Part shown: piece after piece, positions 1 through 10,794 of the stretch
Numbering within the stretch: position 1 is the first letter of the stretch
How the letters are laid out: each line of letters opens with the position of its first letter
DNA from: Acanthopleura granulata
Taxonomy: Eukaryota; Mollusca; Polyplacophora; Chitonida; Chitonidae
DNA: 64,000 bases
NCBI GenBank assembly: GCA_016165875.1
Contig: JABBOT010000016.1
Coordinates: 6,222,327-6,286,326, forward strand
Direction: 5' to 3'
Program-made: the position numbers and the translations under genes
Notes under the pieces: generated by a model
The model's input: only the letters and a program-made list of their open reading frames with translations
What the model was told of the DNA's origin: nothing
The model's database searches: none

Positions 1-20
1 GAGACTGCTGGAGGTGAAAA

Positions 21-145
21 CAAAGCTAATTTTACCCAGGTGAGATAGGCCTTGAATAAGATTTTACCCTTCAAAAGAAAAATAAAGCTTTTAGACAAGA
101 AAGTGTCTGGAAAGGTAATCAGAATTTTTGTGCCTTTCAAATATG
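21..145 (+). repeat. interspersed repeat E, copy 1
   Basis: This segment matches 36777-36900 over roughly 120 bases in the same orientation. Both contain a block reading like 'gagataggccttgaataaga' followed by a segment ending in '(a)aatgaagcttttag'. It is an unclassified dispersed repeat. Apparent splice donors in it (CAGGTGAGA, AAAGGTAATC) are therefore not good gene evidence. Confidence 0.7.
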
Positions 146-270
146 ACAGTTTATGACAAGGTTTATGCGACAGTGGCAACCATGTGGGCCTGACAGTTGT
201 TATGTCCGACCATGTTAATCTGTAATGTCAGACCACAGCTGGCAGGCTGTCGCTGGCTCTGCCAGGGAGA

Positions 271-300
271 TGACGTCATGATAAAAACATTCTAGAACGA
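271..300. promoter_or_regulatory. CRE-like palindrome beside heat-shock-element-like site
   Basis: A perfect TGACGTCA octamer (271-278) is followed about ten bases later by TTCTAGAAC, which fits the nTTCnnGAAn heat-shock-factor pattern. No transcription start is visible nearby, so the regulatory role is a motif-level guess. Confidence 0.2.
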
Positions 301-314
301 AAAGCGGAACTCAC

Positions 315-965
315 CACAGAGGAGGCGCGTTTAGTGTCATCAATAAGGTAGCTTCTGCCACGTCTAGGCCATACACTTCATCTGCCCTTGGACTAAGTAA
401 GTAAGCCGTAATGGCCTTATGCACTGCAATTCAAAAAGTAAAAACATTTTCAAAGTACTGTAACAGTGGAATAATTTAGCCTACCCCCCCCCCCACAAAA
501 AAACAAACAAAACGAACAAAACAAAAAAAGAGACCAACATTAAATGTGCTGTCGAGGTACATATTCCCGCGAATGGGAAGCTCGTGTAACACTTTTCCGC
601 CTTTAACAAAGAGGTCCAAAGTCGTATGGTCCTTTATTATTTCTTGGATTAGGTCACACTTCTAGGTGCATCAGAATGCTCTTAGGTAGCTCACAAACAC
701 CGCAAAGCAACAACAGAAAACGATGTGTTTCTCTGCGATTTTTGTGTGGCTCGTCAGAGTCTTCCATTCAGATGTCAGAAAAGATGAATGCGCAAATGCA
801 CCTTGGACGTGAACACTAAACCGACGGAACATCGACTGAGCATGTCCTTTCTGATACCGAGAAAATAATAACTGCTTACCCATGGCATGACTTCGCCTTG
901 TTTGGGTGGCATAAAGACGAGGGCATTATCGGAAGCGAGAGTTTCCCCCATAAATTGAAAGAAAG
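315..965 (-). CDS. candidate three-exon gene fragment, protein unknown
   Basis: Three open segments line up on the minus strand with compatible phases. Exon a (965-880) follows a pyrimidine-rich acceptor (tttcatttttgttag) and ends at TGG|GTAAGC; its frame contains MGETLASDNALVFMPPKQG. Exon b (661-561) starts after 'gatgcacctag' and encodes an LIQEIIKDHTTLDLF-like stretch; its donor (AT|GTACCT) is weak. Exon c (392-315) starts after 'cttacttacttag', contains DEVYGLDVAEATLLMTL, and ends at a good donor (TG|GTGAGT). Phases run 0/0 and then 2/1. No start, stop or known domain was recognised, so this would be an internal piece of a longer gene. Chance alignment of open frames cannot be excluded. 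Confidence 0.35.
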
Positions 966-1083
966 CTAACAAAAATGAAAATAAAATTCTTCAGATGAAC
1001 AACTGAAAGCTACGTCCAAACTAGTTTCATTAATTTTATATTTTAGCGTTTGTAAAAAAGAGTCAATTATAAAAGACTACAGC

Positions 1084-1200
1084 ACAGAGAGTAAACCAGA
1101 GCATGGGCGACAGTGTGATAGTTGACAAACGGTCACACGTTATCGGTAAAATCCGGCCTCTTGTCAATTTACCTCAGAGTTTTTTCCTAACTGTTCATGT
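1084..1200 (-). repeat. interspersed repeat C, copy
   Basis: Reverse complement of a module found about ten times in the window. Read on the minus strand it carries the block 'gaggtaaattgacaagaggc', then 'cggattt..ccg', then 'caactatcacactgtcg' and 'ctggtttactct'. No coding capacity is seen. Confidence 0.7.
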
Positions 1201-1580
1201 AAGTGTTTAAGAAATGCATTCAGTTTTATGAGTTCCATACATGGAAGAATTTGTGAAGGATTTAGCATGTGGTGGGGTACACTGAAGTAGCATCACATTT
1301 AACTTTATCTTTATATCCACTTACACAGAGAAATGTTAGCACGTCAATCCCCACTAGTAGAAGCTTAACCAATCATCCTCATGATGCAATCTGCCTCGCA
1401 GCGTAGACCCGAAATGAGCGCCGCTAACGAGCCGTATAGTGTTTCATGGCTTTATTGATTGATATCGACGTTATAATTAACCGGCTGGCCGGCTCATTAA
1501 CGACTGGTTCGATTATCCACGACAAGTATGACATAATCAGCGTAATCCCAGACGCTTGCCGCCTGTCGGTTGTTCCGTCC

Positions 1581-1983
1581 AGCGTGAAGACAATATGGAA
1601 GATATTACGGAACAATATCACTGAGCAAGAATTATATACTTCCACGGTATTATCGAGGAATAACACGGCATTTTTGGATCGACATTTTCCTAGGCTTTAT
1701 ATCAACCAGATCGGCCGGGCATGCGCGGATACACACAGGGCATTGTTCATTTCGTTTTAAATACGTCAATTTACAGCTCACTTTGCACTAAACAGTTCGT
1801 GACAAATCACATGAATTCGTCCTATTTTTGCTTCTTGTATTCATGATTATGTTACTTGATCCATCGGAAACGTACGACCGGAGAGGAAGCCAGCAACCTC
1901 CGGACTGTCGTGGGTAATATTTTTGAGTGCGGCGTAACACACCAATCAAATAAATAAATTTAAAAAATATTTTATAGTGCTGT
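1581..1983 (+). repeat. inverted-duplication left arm
   Basis: About 400 bases that recur as the reverse complement at 2550-2939. Shared blocks include the segments around 'gaacaatatcactgagcaag', 'cttccacggtattatcgagg' and 'cgtcaatttacagctcactt'. The right end of the arm (about 1870-1965) is a truncated SINE body and tail with the ...gagtgcggcgtaacacaccaatc... motif. Open frames inside both arms are parallel because the DNA is duplicated; they do not establish a gene. Confidence 0.85.
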
Positions 1984-2451
1984 ACTTTATTAAAACCCCC
2001 CATTATTTAGCCATTACGTTGCCATTTTTAGAGTGACACCTGTACCCCTCCCCCATCGGGGTTAGGGTTCCTGTTTCCTTATATGGAAATAGGCCCTTCT
2101 ACTTTTCGTCATGGACGAATATAACTGCGTATTTCGGACGTGAAATCTTATCTATTGCTGCCTGGTTTATTTCTGTCCCTTTATTTGCATGGCTAGCTGT
2201 CTGTCTGTCTGTTTATCAGGTGTTCGGTAGTACTGTGGCTCCCAAAGTGGTCCCCTTGACGTCGCAAAATGCACCCCTGGCCAGATTTGACTTTCATCTT
2301 ACACTGTAAATTTAGATACTTAACTTATAAATACGTTTATGCATCAGATATTAAAACACTTGGTGATTATAGCATTATACCATATTATACTATAGGCCTA
2401 TAAACATGTTTTAGACACTTATTTTTAATCCGTTTTTAATCCACAGAATGT

Positions 2452-2549
2452 TTCCGACGGGTCAAGTAACGTAACACAGAGTACAGGATGCAAAGATATG
2501 ACGAGTTTATGTGATTCGTCATGAACTGTTTAGTGCAAAGTGAGCTATG
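2452..2549 (-). repeat. third, truncated copy of the inverted-duplication arm
   Basis: This stretch repeats about 100 bases of the right arm (the 'gtttccga...gtgattcgtcatgaactg...gcaaagtgagct' segment, which recurs near 2660-2752). It has small deletions and directly abuts the right arm. Confidence 0.75.
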
Positions 2550-2939
2550 TACAGCACTATAAAATACTTTTTTAGTTTATTTATTTGATTGGTGTGTTAC
2601 GCCGCACTCAAAAATATTACAGTCCGGAGGTTGCTGGCTTCCTCTCCGGTCGTACGTTTCCGATGGATCAAGTAACATAATCATGAATACAAGATCCAAA
2701 AATAGGACGAATTTATGTGATTCGTCATGAACTGTTTAGTGCAAAGTGAGCTGTAAATTGACGTATTTAAAACGAAATGAACAATGCCCTGTGTGTATCC
2801 ACGATATACATAGCCTAAGAAAACACACGGAAAATGCCAATCCAAAAATGCCGTATTATTCCTCGATAATACCGTGGAAGTATATAATTCTTGCTCAGTG
2901 TTAATGTTCCATAATATCTTCCACATTGTCTTTACGCTC
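2550..2939 (-). repeat. inverted-duplication right arm
   Basis: Reverse complement of 1581-1983, with substitutions and small indels. It begins in the element-specific 'tacagcactataaaatac' end, passes through a minus-strand SINE tail and runs into a full SINE head at 2940. About 570 bases separate the two arms, so the locus is a large imperfect palindrome. Confidence 0.85.
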
Positions 2940-3165
2940 ATGAGTATTTCACTTATACGTCGGCGGCCAGCATTATTGTGGGATGAAACCGGGAAGAGCC
3001 CGGGGGAAAACCCACAACCATCCGCAGGTTGCTGACAGACCTTCCCACGTACGGCCGGAGAGGAAGCCAGCATGAGCTGAACTTTAACTCACAGCGACCC
3101 CATTGGCGGGAGGCTTCTCGGTCATAACGCTAGCGCGCTAACCGACTGAGCCACGAAGGCCCCCA
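2940..3165 (-). mobile_element. tRNA-derived SINE (family A), near full length, tail replaced
   Basis: On the minus strand it carries the SINE head (GCCTTCGTGGCTCAGTCGGTTAGCGCG), the body and the 'gcagccaacctgcggatggttgtgggtt' core. The canonical AATAAA-type tail is missing because the element is fused to the inverted-duplication arm at about 2939. Confidence 0.85.
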
Positions 3166-3213
3166 CTATAAAATAAGGCAGCATGTAAACCGATACTATC
3201 AACTATATACACG

Positions 3214-3606
3214 TGTGTAAATTGACGGGAGGCCAGGTTTCACCGCTTCGTGTGACCATTGGCAACTATCATATACTCTCCGTGACGTAGTGTTTTGGTA
3301 TGTGTTTCGTAATGAATGTGATGTGTAGCATCGTTCTAAAATGACAGAAATAATCATAAAACGAAGATTTATCCCAAGCTATTCCGGACCGAACAAAATA
3401 AAAAAAAATAAAATAAAACAAATCAAAAGAGCAAGGGTGTTAGGAAAATGACTGACACTTACAGAGAAGGTAAATTGCTGTGAATAGTAATTAGGATTTT
3501 GTGAATATAATGTATACAAGTAGACAATTAAATAGGTCAGCTTGTTTTGAATGAACCATGAAATGAACGATGAAATGAATGATATTTTTTAACATTGTCC
3601 AATGAA
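3214..3606 (+). repeat. tandem segmental duplication, first copy, part 1 (module C plus D)
   Basis: It starts with a diverged module C (3214-3300: 'gtaaattgacgggaggcc...caactatcatatac'). It continues with sequence matching 5745-5950, such as 'atgacagaaat' and the conserved 'cacttacagagaaggtaaat'/'cacttacagaaagcggaaat' pair. It is interrupted by a SINE at 3607. Confidence 0.7.
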
Positions 3607-3879
3607 TTGATTTATTTATTTGTTTGTTTGATTGGTGTTTTAGGCCGTACTCAAGGATATTTCACTTATACGACGGCAGCCAGCATTATGGTGGGAGGAA
3701 ATCGGGCAGAACCTGGCGGAAACCCACCACCATCCGCATGTTGCTGACAGACCTTCCCACGTACAGCCGGAGATGAAGTCAGTATGAGCTGGTCTTGAAC
3801 TCACAGCGACCGCACTGGTGGGAGGCTTCGGGTCATTGTGCTACGACAGCGCGCTAACCGACTGAGCCACGGAGGCCCC
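3607..3879 (-). mobile_element. tRNA-derived SINE (family A), full length
   Basis: Complete minus-strand copy running from the A/T-rich tail (tttatttatttgtttg) and 'ggccgtactcaaggatatttcac' motif through the core to the head 'gcgcgctaaccgactgagcc'. Flanks ccaatgaattga (3598-3609) and ccaaagaattaa (3882-3893) look like a diverged target-site duplication, supporting insertion into an already duplicated locus. Confidence 0.92.
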
Positions 3880-5045
3880 CTCCAAAGAATTAAGTTTGAA
3901 ATGTAAATGACCTGTTGAAACAAAACTACAGCAAATTAGGAAGAGTTTTCGCAGCTGTAATAAAGCTACGCCCTCAACGGTGTGCAATAAAAAAGAACAC
4001 AAGATTAACTTCCTGTCTTACGACTCTCAAGAACGACTAATTCAGCTCCAACGAAAAAGAAATTTAACAGAGCAGAATCCGTGGATCGAAGTCATTGGGG
4101 TTTAATAAAAAAGACAGTTTGAAAATGAGTTCCTTAAACTGGAGCGGTCACTAACTCAACTATAAAGCGGATCGATTTTTCACTTTTGTATGACAGTGAA
4201 TTAACGGGACTGCATATTCGCTGAAAAAAAAATATATTTTTTCTGTGATTTTATTTTATTCCAACGACAGAAAGGGGTACAGAAGGAATCCAATACTATC
4301 AAGTTGGTGCTCCGTTACCGAGGAGATTAGCGCGCTAGCACAGAGAAATGACCCAGGTGCCTCTCACTAATGCGGCTCTGCAGTACGTGGGAAGGTTCAG
4401 CAACCTGCGGATGGTTGCGGATTTCCCCCTGGATTCTGCCCGGTTTCCTCCCACCATACCGCTGTCCGCCGTCCTGCACGTGAAATATTCATGAGTACGG
4501 CGTAAAACATCAAACCCAAAAAAAAATAAATGCTATAAAGACTAAAGATTTAAAACACGGACGAGTTTCAATACAGGACCTGGATATTATTACTAACTAC
4601 GTTTTATTATTTAAGACTTTGCCACAAAGGTATGAAAAGTATAATTGAGGATCTGAGAAAAGTTGATTAGTTGATGTTGAATCAGAGAAACTGAAATTCA
4701 GTCTTTTTGTCATCAGATTCGCGTATGTCCGCTGACGACGCACCGGTTAAATTCCGTTTCGGTGCCTCTGCTACTTAAAAGATTTGAGCATAAACAATAT
4801 AACCTTTTTTTTTTTTTAACGGAAGAGCGGTAGACTTTTAATCTCGAATTCTTACGGGACCACCCGATAAGCCATATTAGAAAAACCGGAAACACGGCAA
4901 TGTGACGGTAAGGGAACGTCAATCTCAGCCTCTTCACTACCTTAGATCTTACACCCCGGCGCCCGGAACTTTTTTTTTCGTAAAGAAAACTCATATCTGC
5001 CCACAGTTTAGAGAATTCTATATTATTCATATCAAGAGGAATGTA
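3880..5045 (+). repeat. tandem segmental duplication, first copy, part 2
   Basis: Matches 5930-6760 in the same orientation. Strong blocks include 'cttacgactctcaagaacga' versus 'cttacgactctcaacaatga' and 'cgtggatcgaagtcattggg' versus 'cttggatcgaagtcatttgg'. A further pair is 'agcataaacaatataacc' versus 'acaacgaataatataacc'. A SINE at 4307-4535 interrupts this copy only. Confidence 0.75.
4307..4535 (+). mobile_element. tRNA-derived SINE (family A), internally deleted
   Basis: Plus-strand copy with head ('ttagcgcgctagcacagaga'), a shortened body, the 'cagcaacctgcggatggttg' core and the tail motif 'gagtacggcgtaaaacatc'. About 60 bases between head and core are missing compared with 60936-61206. 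Confidence 0.85.
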
Positions 5046-5102
5046 CATCTATAGTAGCTGGCCGGAAGCACAAAATAACTTCAGACCTACATGTACAGCC
5101 TG

Positions 5103-5278
5103 AATTTATTTATTAATTTATTTGTCTGGTGTTTTACGCCGTACTCAAGTATATTTCACTTATACGCCGGCGGCCAGCATTATGGTGGGAGGAAACCGGG
5201 CAGAGCCCTCGGGGAAACCAAGACCATCCGCAGGTTGCTGACGGACCTTCCCATGTACGGACGGAGAGCAAGCCAGTA
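5103..5278 (-). mobile_element. SINE (family A), head-truncated
   Basis: Minus-strand copy with tail, 'acgccgtactcaagtatatttcac', the 'gccagcattatggtgggagg' block and the core. The tRNA-like head is absent. Short open frames over this region are SINE artefacts. Confidence 0.88.
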
Positions 5279-5617
5279 CGTGTACAGCCTAAAAGACACA
5301 GAATTATATTCGTCCCTCATCATAAAAGGCAGAGGTCGCAATTGGGTCACGAGTCTACGAGTTACGGTCAAGTCACGAGTTGGATTGTGATATGGCACTT
5401 GACATTTCCATCGTGTAGCACTATAAATATTGCCGCCTTTACACTATTTGCTATGCTGAGGTAAATCGTCCATCACGAAGAGCGGAAGTGGGTATACCCC
5501 AGCTAATGGTCATGCATATCCAGGACTATAAAAATGTCACTGTTATCACTCAGCGCTTTCATCAGTAAAAACAATATGGTGGTATTCAAACCGTTATACG
5601 ACACCATCAGCTATGCT

Positions 5618-6760
5618 GAGGTAAACTGACAAGAGGCCGAAGCCCATCGGCTAACGGGGACAACAAACTATGTCACACTCTCGTTGCTGTTCTAGTTTTA
5701 TTTTCACTGCTGATGTCTCGCGTCTTGTATTATGTAACCCATCCGAAGTTTAATGTCGCCCTAAAGTGACAGAAATTTAAATGAAGTTTTATATATACAT
5801 ACCACACCATACCAACCAAAATCAGCAGAACAAATAGCCTTGGATTTGAGGAATATTCCCGGCACTTACAGAAAGCGGAAATATTCAGTGGCAGAATGAA
5901 AGTCAGGATTCAGTGAAAACAATGTAGAATTAATTTTGAAATGCAAATGTGCTGTTGAAATTTCATTACAAAACGACCTGAGAATTTTTGTAGCTGTAAT
6001 AAAATGCTCCAGTAACGGTATCTAACAAAACAAAAGGTTAATTTTCTGCCTTACGACTCTCAACAATGACTAATTCAATTCCAGCGAAGATAAATTCAAT
6101 AAAGCCGAATCCTTGGATCGAAGTCATTTGGGCTTTAAAAGAAAGGCAGTTTGAAAACAAGTCTCTTAAACCGAGTCTACAGCGTGGAGTGGTCACAGAT
6201 CGATTTTCCACATCTAAATGCCATTGAAGGTGAGATTGTATAATCGCTGGAAGAAATAGTTCTTTTTTTCCTGATATTATTTTGTTTCAGCGGCAGAGGG
6301 AGATACAGAAGGAATTCTATGGTATAAGGTTCAAAGAGTTTGAAACATAAACATGTAATTGCTTTTTACAATTTAAGACCCTGTTTATGTCATCAAGTCA
6401 TAATGGCACATAAGTGGCGTTTTTAAATAAGGATTTAAGAAAATCTGATTATAGCTCATTGGTCCACAAGAGACACGAAATTACAGTCTCTTCAATCCGG
6501 AACGCGCATAGATGACCCTTGACGGCATGAAAGTCGCCATTCCGGCGTCACTGCGACTTAAACGAAAAGACAACGAATAATATAACCTTATAGTTAGTTA
6601 TGACGGACGATATTGGAAATGGAATACAGCAACCACATCCATATTTTTCTGACGGGAGTGGTAAGTTTGTCAAGTTGCTTTTTCCCGAGGCCATCAGATG
6701 CGCCATGTCAGAGAAACCGTAAAGACGATATCGGGTCACTTATACCCTACGCTCAAGCTC
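5618..6760 (+). repeat. tandem segmental duplication, second copy (module C plus D)
   Basis: This copy starts with module C at 5618-5735 ('gaggtaaactgacaagaggc') and continues into D sequence matching 3320-5045. It has no SINE insertions. Divergence is substantial (roughly four in five bases shared in the best blocks, by eye), so the duplication is old. Frames are broken in both copies. Confidence 0.75.
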
Positions 6761-6764
6761 TAGG

Positions 6765-7340
6765 GAGACTCTTATAGGCTATATAAAATGGTCCAAGTCG
6801 CATAGAATCACATCATGTCCTGCTGTGACGCTGTAGTGTTTGTGTACTACCTAAGTGCTTTCTAAATCCACACGCAAGAAAAAAAATGTGACCTACTCCA
6901 AGAAAGAAGAATGGAGCACATACATTTGGACCGCTTTGTTAAAGGCGACGTTTTTTTTTCCATAAATCCAATATCTGTCCATTAGAACGCTGGGGCTTTG
7001 TAACGTCCAAAGTATCACGTGGCGTTTTCAGGGCTGGTGATTGGCTGGTGATTGGAATTCAGGGTTTCTAAAACATGGCTACTTGCAGTGTAGAGTTCGT
7101 TAGTGCCCAATTCCCCGCAGCAGAATGTCATCTTCTCTGTTTTTTTTAAAAAAATATTTTGTGTGATTCCTGTGACTTACTTCTATTTCTTTGTATGAAT
7201 TCATGTGGCAGGTATTATGTTCATTTTAATGACACGAGAACGTCATCAACATCATTTTACCAAATCCAGCATCAAACAGAATGTTGATCTCGCTCTGTAT
7301 TCTGCACTCGGCGTAGTTAGCTGGTGATTAGAAACCACTT
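6765..7340. other. no feature seen
   Basis: Unique-looking AT-rich sequence. No convincing exon, repeat copy or RNA gene was found. Confidence 0.5.
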
Positions 7341-7710
7341 AGCAGCAAAAGAGTGAGGTTGGATGTATGAATTTAGCAGCAAAAGAGTGAGGTTGGATGT
7401 ATGAATTTGGCAGCAAAAGAGTGAGGTTGAATGTATGAATTTAGCAGCAAAAGAGTGAGGTTGGACGTATGAATTTAGCAGCAAAAGAGTGAGGTTGGAC
7501 GTATGAATTTAGCAGCAAAAGAGTGAGGTTGGACGTATGAATTTAGCAGCAAAAGAGTGAGGTTGGATGTATGAATTTAGCAGCAAAAGAGTGAGGTTAG
7601 ACGTATGAATTTAGCAGCAAAAGAGTGAGGTTGGATGTATGAATTTAGCAGCAAAAGAGTGAGGTTGGACGTATGAATTTAGCAGCAAAAGAGTGAGGTT
7701 GGATGTATGA
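7341..7710 (+). repeat. 34-bp minisatellite, eleven units
   Basis: Head-to-tail copies of a 34-base unit beginning 'agcagcaaaagagtgaggtt' and ending '(g/a)gat/cgtatgaattt'. Units differ at one or two positions, mostly a C/T at the same site. The last unit is cut to 30 bases. Unit length is not a multiple of three and stops occur, so it is non-coding. Confidence 0.97.
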
Positions 7711-8815
7711 TCTGTCATCGTTGACAGGACACATCAGAGGGCTGGGAGAAAAATCATTTTCTGTACAGCGCAATTATCGCGTATTAGCGCGTTGAAAGTA
7801 ATGATCCTCTCAGGGTAATTATTTCTTTTGAGCAGAAAGGATTTGAATACGCGCTTAAAGGTCCTATACAGGGGAGGCAAAGACCAAAGGCCTAAGAACT
7901 GACTTGCACAAGAAGTCTAATCGTGACTACAATGACAGCATATATGTCATCAAGATACGCTATGATGGCTTAAAAGGTGCTCTTAGGCAGAGACGCTTGA
8001 TGGGGGCTCTGAGATATGGAGTTCGAGGAAGGGGTTGGGTTAGCGAGTAGGTGGAAAAGGGGGATGCAAATGGGTCCAAAAAGGCTTCAGCTTTGATGTC
8101 TTTGTTGAAATATAATCCTATCTTTTGAGAAAAGGTAGGCTGTTTTCCTCTTGACGTTTGTGACTGTTAAGTAGCCGCGCGTGAGCTGGGATTTTACGTT
8201 CGTCTGCTCCCATTGGAAAATATTTGAGCTTGCCTGGCAAGACAAGTTCAAGAAAAGGAATATAATGATTCTATTTTTAGAGCTCTACCCATTCAGGGGT
8301 ATATTTTTACAGACAGCTTTTCTGTTTGAGCTGACACAAGACTTGGGACTAGTTTTATATCAACATTTCAGGCCAAGGAAGATGCAAAGGAAAAAAATAG
8401 GGGAAAAATCAGACATTTATCAAGGTAATGCCATGCTCATTTACTTCCTATTTCCGGCAAGAGTAAAAGATTAATCAGAAGTTCAGAAGAAAAAGCTAAA
8501 TTATCAATTTAGGTCATTTCAAGTAAAGCATAAGGAAATCAGATAAAGGAGTGGAAAATGAGATTATCGTGAAGGAATCCTTTAATCGTTTATCGTTCAA
8601 CAGGATGGTTGCTTTAAAGGCCAATGACACAAAAGCGAAGACAAACGTCAAGCCAAGAATGAAAGGATAGACGAAAGACATAAACATAGTAATCCATGTT
8701 ATTTTGGATGGGTTTGAGATGAAGTTAAGACAATTACAGATGAACAGGAAGTACAGCCTAAAAATGAGGACCGTTCTTTGAAGGAATGCTTAGAGCCAAT
8801 TGCCAGGACAAGTAA

Positions 8816-8905
8816 ACGAAAAAAACAACAACAACAACAACAAAAAAAACAAAAACAAAAAAATAAATAAAAGAAAAAAAAACAACAAACAAACAAACAA
8901 ATCCA
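8816..8905. repeat. A-rich / CAA simple repeat
   Basis: Run of CAA, AAAC and AAAT units. The minus-strand frames rich in F and C over it are artefacts. Confidence 0.9.
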
Positions 8906-9296
8906 CATAGAACTTTTATCCTAACCATTTCTACACGGCACTTAAAGCTTAGCTCCCGGGCCCTTGAATAAGGTTTAGTTGAACGAAATTCCAATGACAT
9001 TTAAGGGGATTTCTTAATGACAGTTTCGGAAATAATACTAGGCCTATATGATCCACAAACATAGCTTTTTGTTTCAAGGTTTCTGTCATAACTGCAAGTG
9101 TTACACGCTTCCAATACCTGCGTCTAGCAGGAAACACGGGATTACTTAAGCAATTGTTTTTATTTGTGGTGATCACACAGCATTTGGGCTAATTTTACAC
9201 CTGTCTAATAAATTACAGATAACACCACTGCAATTTTACCTCATTTTGTTTAGACCAAGGTGATAGGGAGGATGTACTACAATTTCTGTATTTACA

Positions 9297-9430
9297 TGAA
9301 CAGTTAGAATGAAATCCTGACTGAGATAGATTAACAAGAGGCCGGCATTCACCGTTTCCTTGTCACCATTCGCCAGCTGTCACACTGTCGTCGCTACCCT
9401 GGTTTTACTCTCCACGCTATATAGACTTTT
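9297..9430 (+). repeat. interspersed repeat C, copy
   Basis: One of the better preserved copies: 'aacagttagaatgaaatcct', then 'aacaagaggccggcattcac', 'ctgtcacactgtcgtcgcta' and 'ccctggttttactctccacg'. Four other plus-strand copies share this order. Confidence 0.75.
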
Positions 9431-9524
9431 ACATTCGACGTTGTTGTGACGTTGCGATTTGTCTGTCGGTGGCAATTTGAACATAGTTACAGGACAAAGA
9501 GCGTACAATGGACGTCTTAGATGT

Positions 9525-10255
9525 CGTTGAAATCGTTTAGTTGTGGTTGTGGCTCTTGATTGTCGTTACAGTGTGGGTGGAGGTTTTACTTTTCGGTCAT
9601 TTGCAAGGGTATAGTGGTGGTTGTGTAGGCCTTCTCACTGTACCTTTAATTACGCTTGTGGTTGTCACGGTATTGTTAGTTATAGGTGTGGCTGTAGTTG
9701 CATTCATGTCAGCGGTAATTGCAGTTAGGATAGTGTTTGGTGGTTGTAGTTACGGTGGAAATTGTAGTTTAGAGTGTGGTTGTAGTTACAGTGGCAACGC
9801 TATAGGATTGTAGATGTGATTATAGTAACGTCGGTAACTGTACTTAGGATTGTGGTTGTGATTGTAGTTTTGGTGGATATTGTAGTTAGGATTCGGATTG
9901 TAGTTGTAGCTACTGTGGCAACTGCAGCATTGTGATTGTGGTCATGGTGGAATTTGAAGTCAGCATTGTGGTTGTAGTTGCAGTTAAGATGGCAAGTGTA
10001 CTTAAGATTGTGGTTGTAGTTATGATGGAAATTATTGTTGGGATCATGGTTGTAACTGTAGTTACGGTGGCAGCTCTAGATAGGATTGTCGTTGTGGTTA
10101 TCATGGTGGAAATTGTAGCTAGGGTTGTAGTCGTTGTTACGGTGACAGCTGATATGATTGTGGTTGTAGTTATAGTTACGGTGGCAACTGTATTTGGATT
10201 GTGGTTGTAGTTACCGTGCCAGCTGTAGACAGGATTGTGGTTGTAGTCAGGATTG
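9525..10255 (+). repeat. degenerate ~36-bp G/T-rich minisatellite
   Basis: Diverged repeats of a unit like 'gattgtggttgtagttacgg' followed by 'tggcaactgtagttag'. The plus strand is strongly enriched in G and T. Valine-rich (plus) and threonine-rich (minus) open frames here reflect the composition, not genes. Confidence 0.9.
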
Positions 10256-10794
10256 CTTTTATAACATCTCACGAGGCCCTCGTTTTGCTGATAACCTATC
10301 CTTCACAGCCTCAATAACATGGGGGAAAAAAGGAGACGGATATAGAGAGAGAAATGGAATATCTCCAACTTCCGCGAGCCAATCAAGTTCCTCTTAATCT
10401 CCTCGACGAAAGAGGATGAACGCTTTTTATCCCATCCCCGCTTTTTATGCCATGTTCTGTGTCACATTTATGAGATGAAGGAATAAAACGGTCATCCTGC
10501 CCCTCCGTCCTTCCTCCAGTTACTACTCATTTTGGGTCATTTCGAGGGCAACATAACACACTCAATATCATCACCTCAATTAGGTCACGTCATTTGTCTT
10601 CCGCCCACAGACTTCGGCAAGTGATCGGACCGGTCGTCATGTGAGATGACTGCCTGCCTGGCGCAGCGAGATAAGCCTCGGAACAACACTCCTCTCTTGT
10701 CAGTCCTGTGGTTGTCTGGTCTGGGATGGTCTCTGTGCACGCCGTGTGGTGCGCTGGCCGGGGAAGTCAGATATCGACCATGGTATGCCGTACG

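Noticed and set aside
2681..3073. 130-codon minus-strand frame
   Set aside because: It crosses from the inverted-duplication arm into a SINE; the parallel frame in the other arm only reflects duplication.
7341..7710. CRISPR-like direct repeats
   Set aside because: Units are contiguous without unique spacers and the context is eukaryotic, so this is a minisatellite.
9910..10272. Threonine-rich minus-strand and valine-rich plus-strand frames
   Set aside because: Both come from the degenerate G/T minisatellite.
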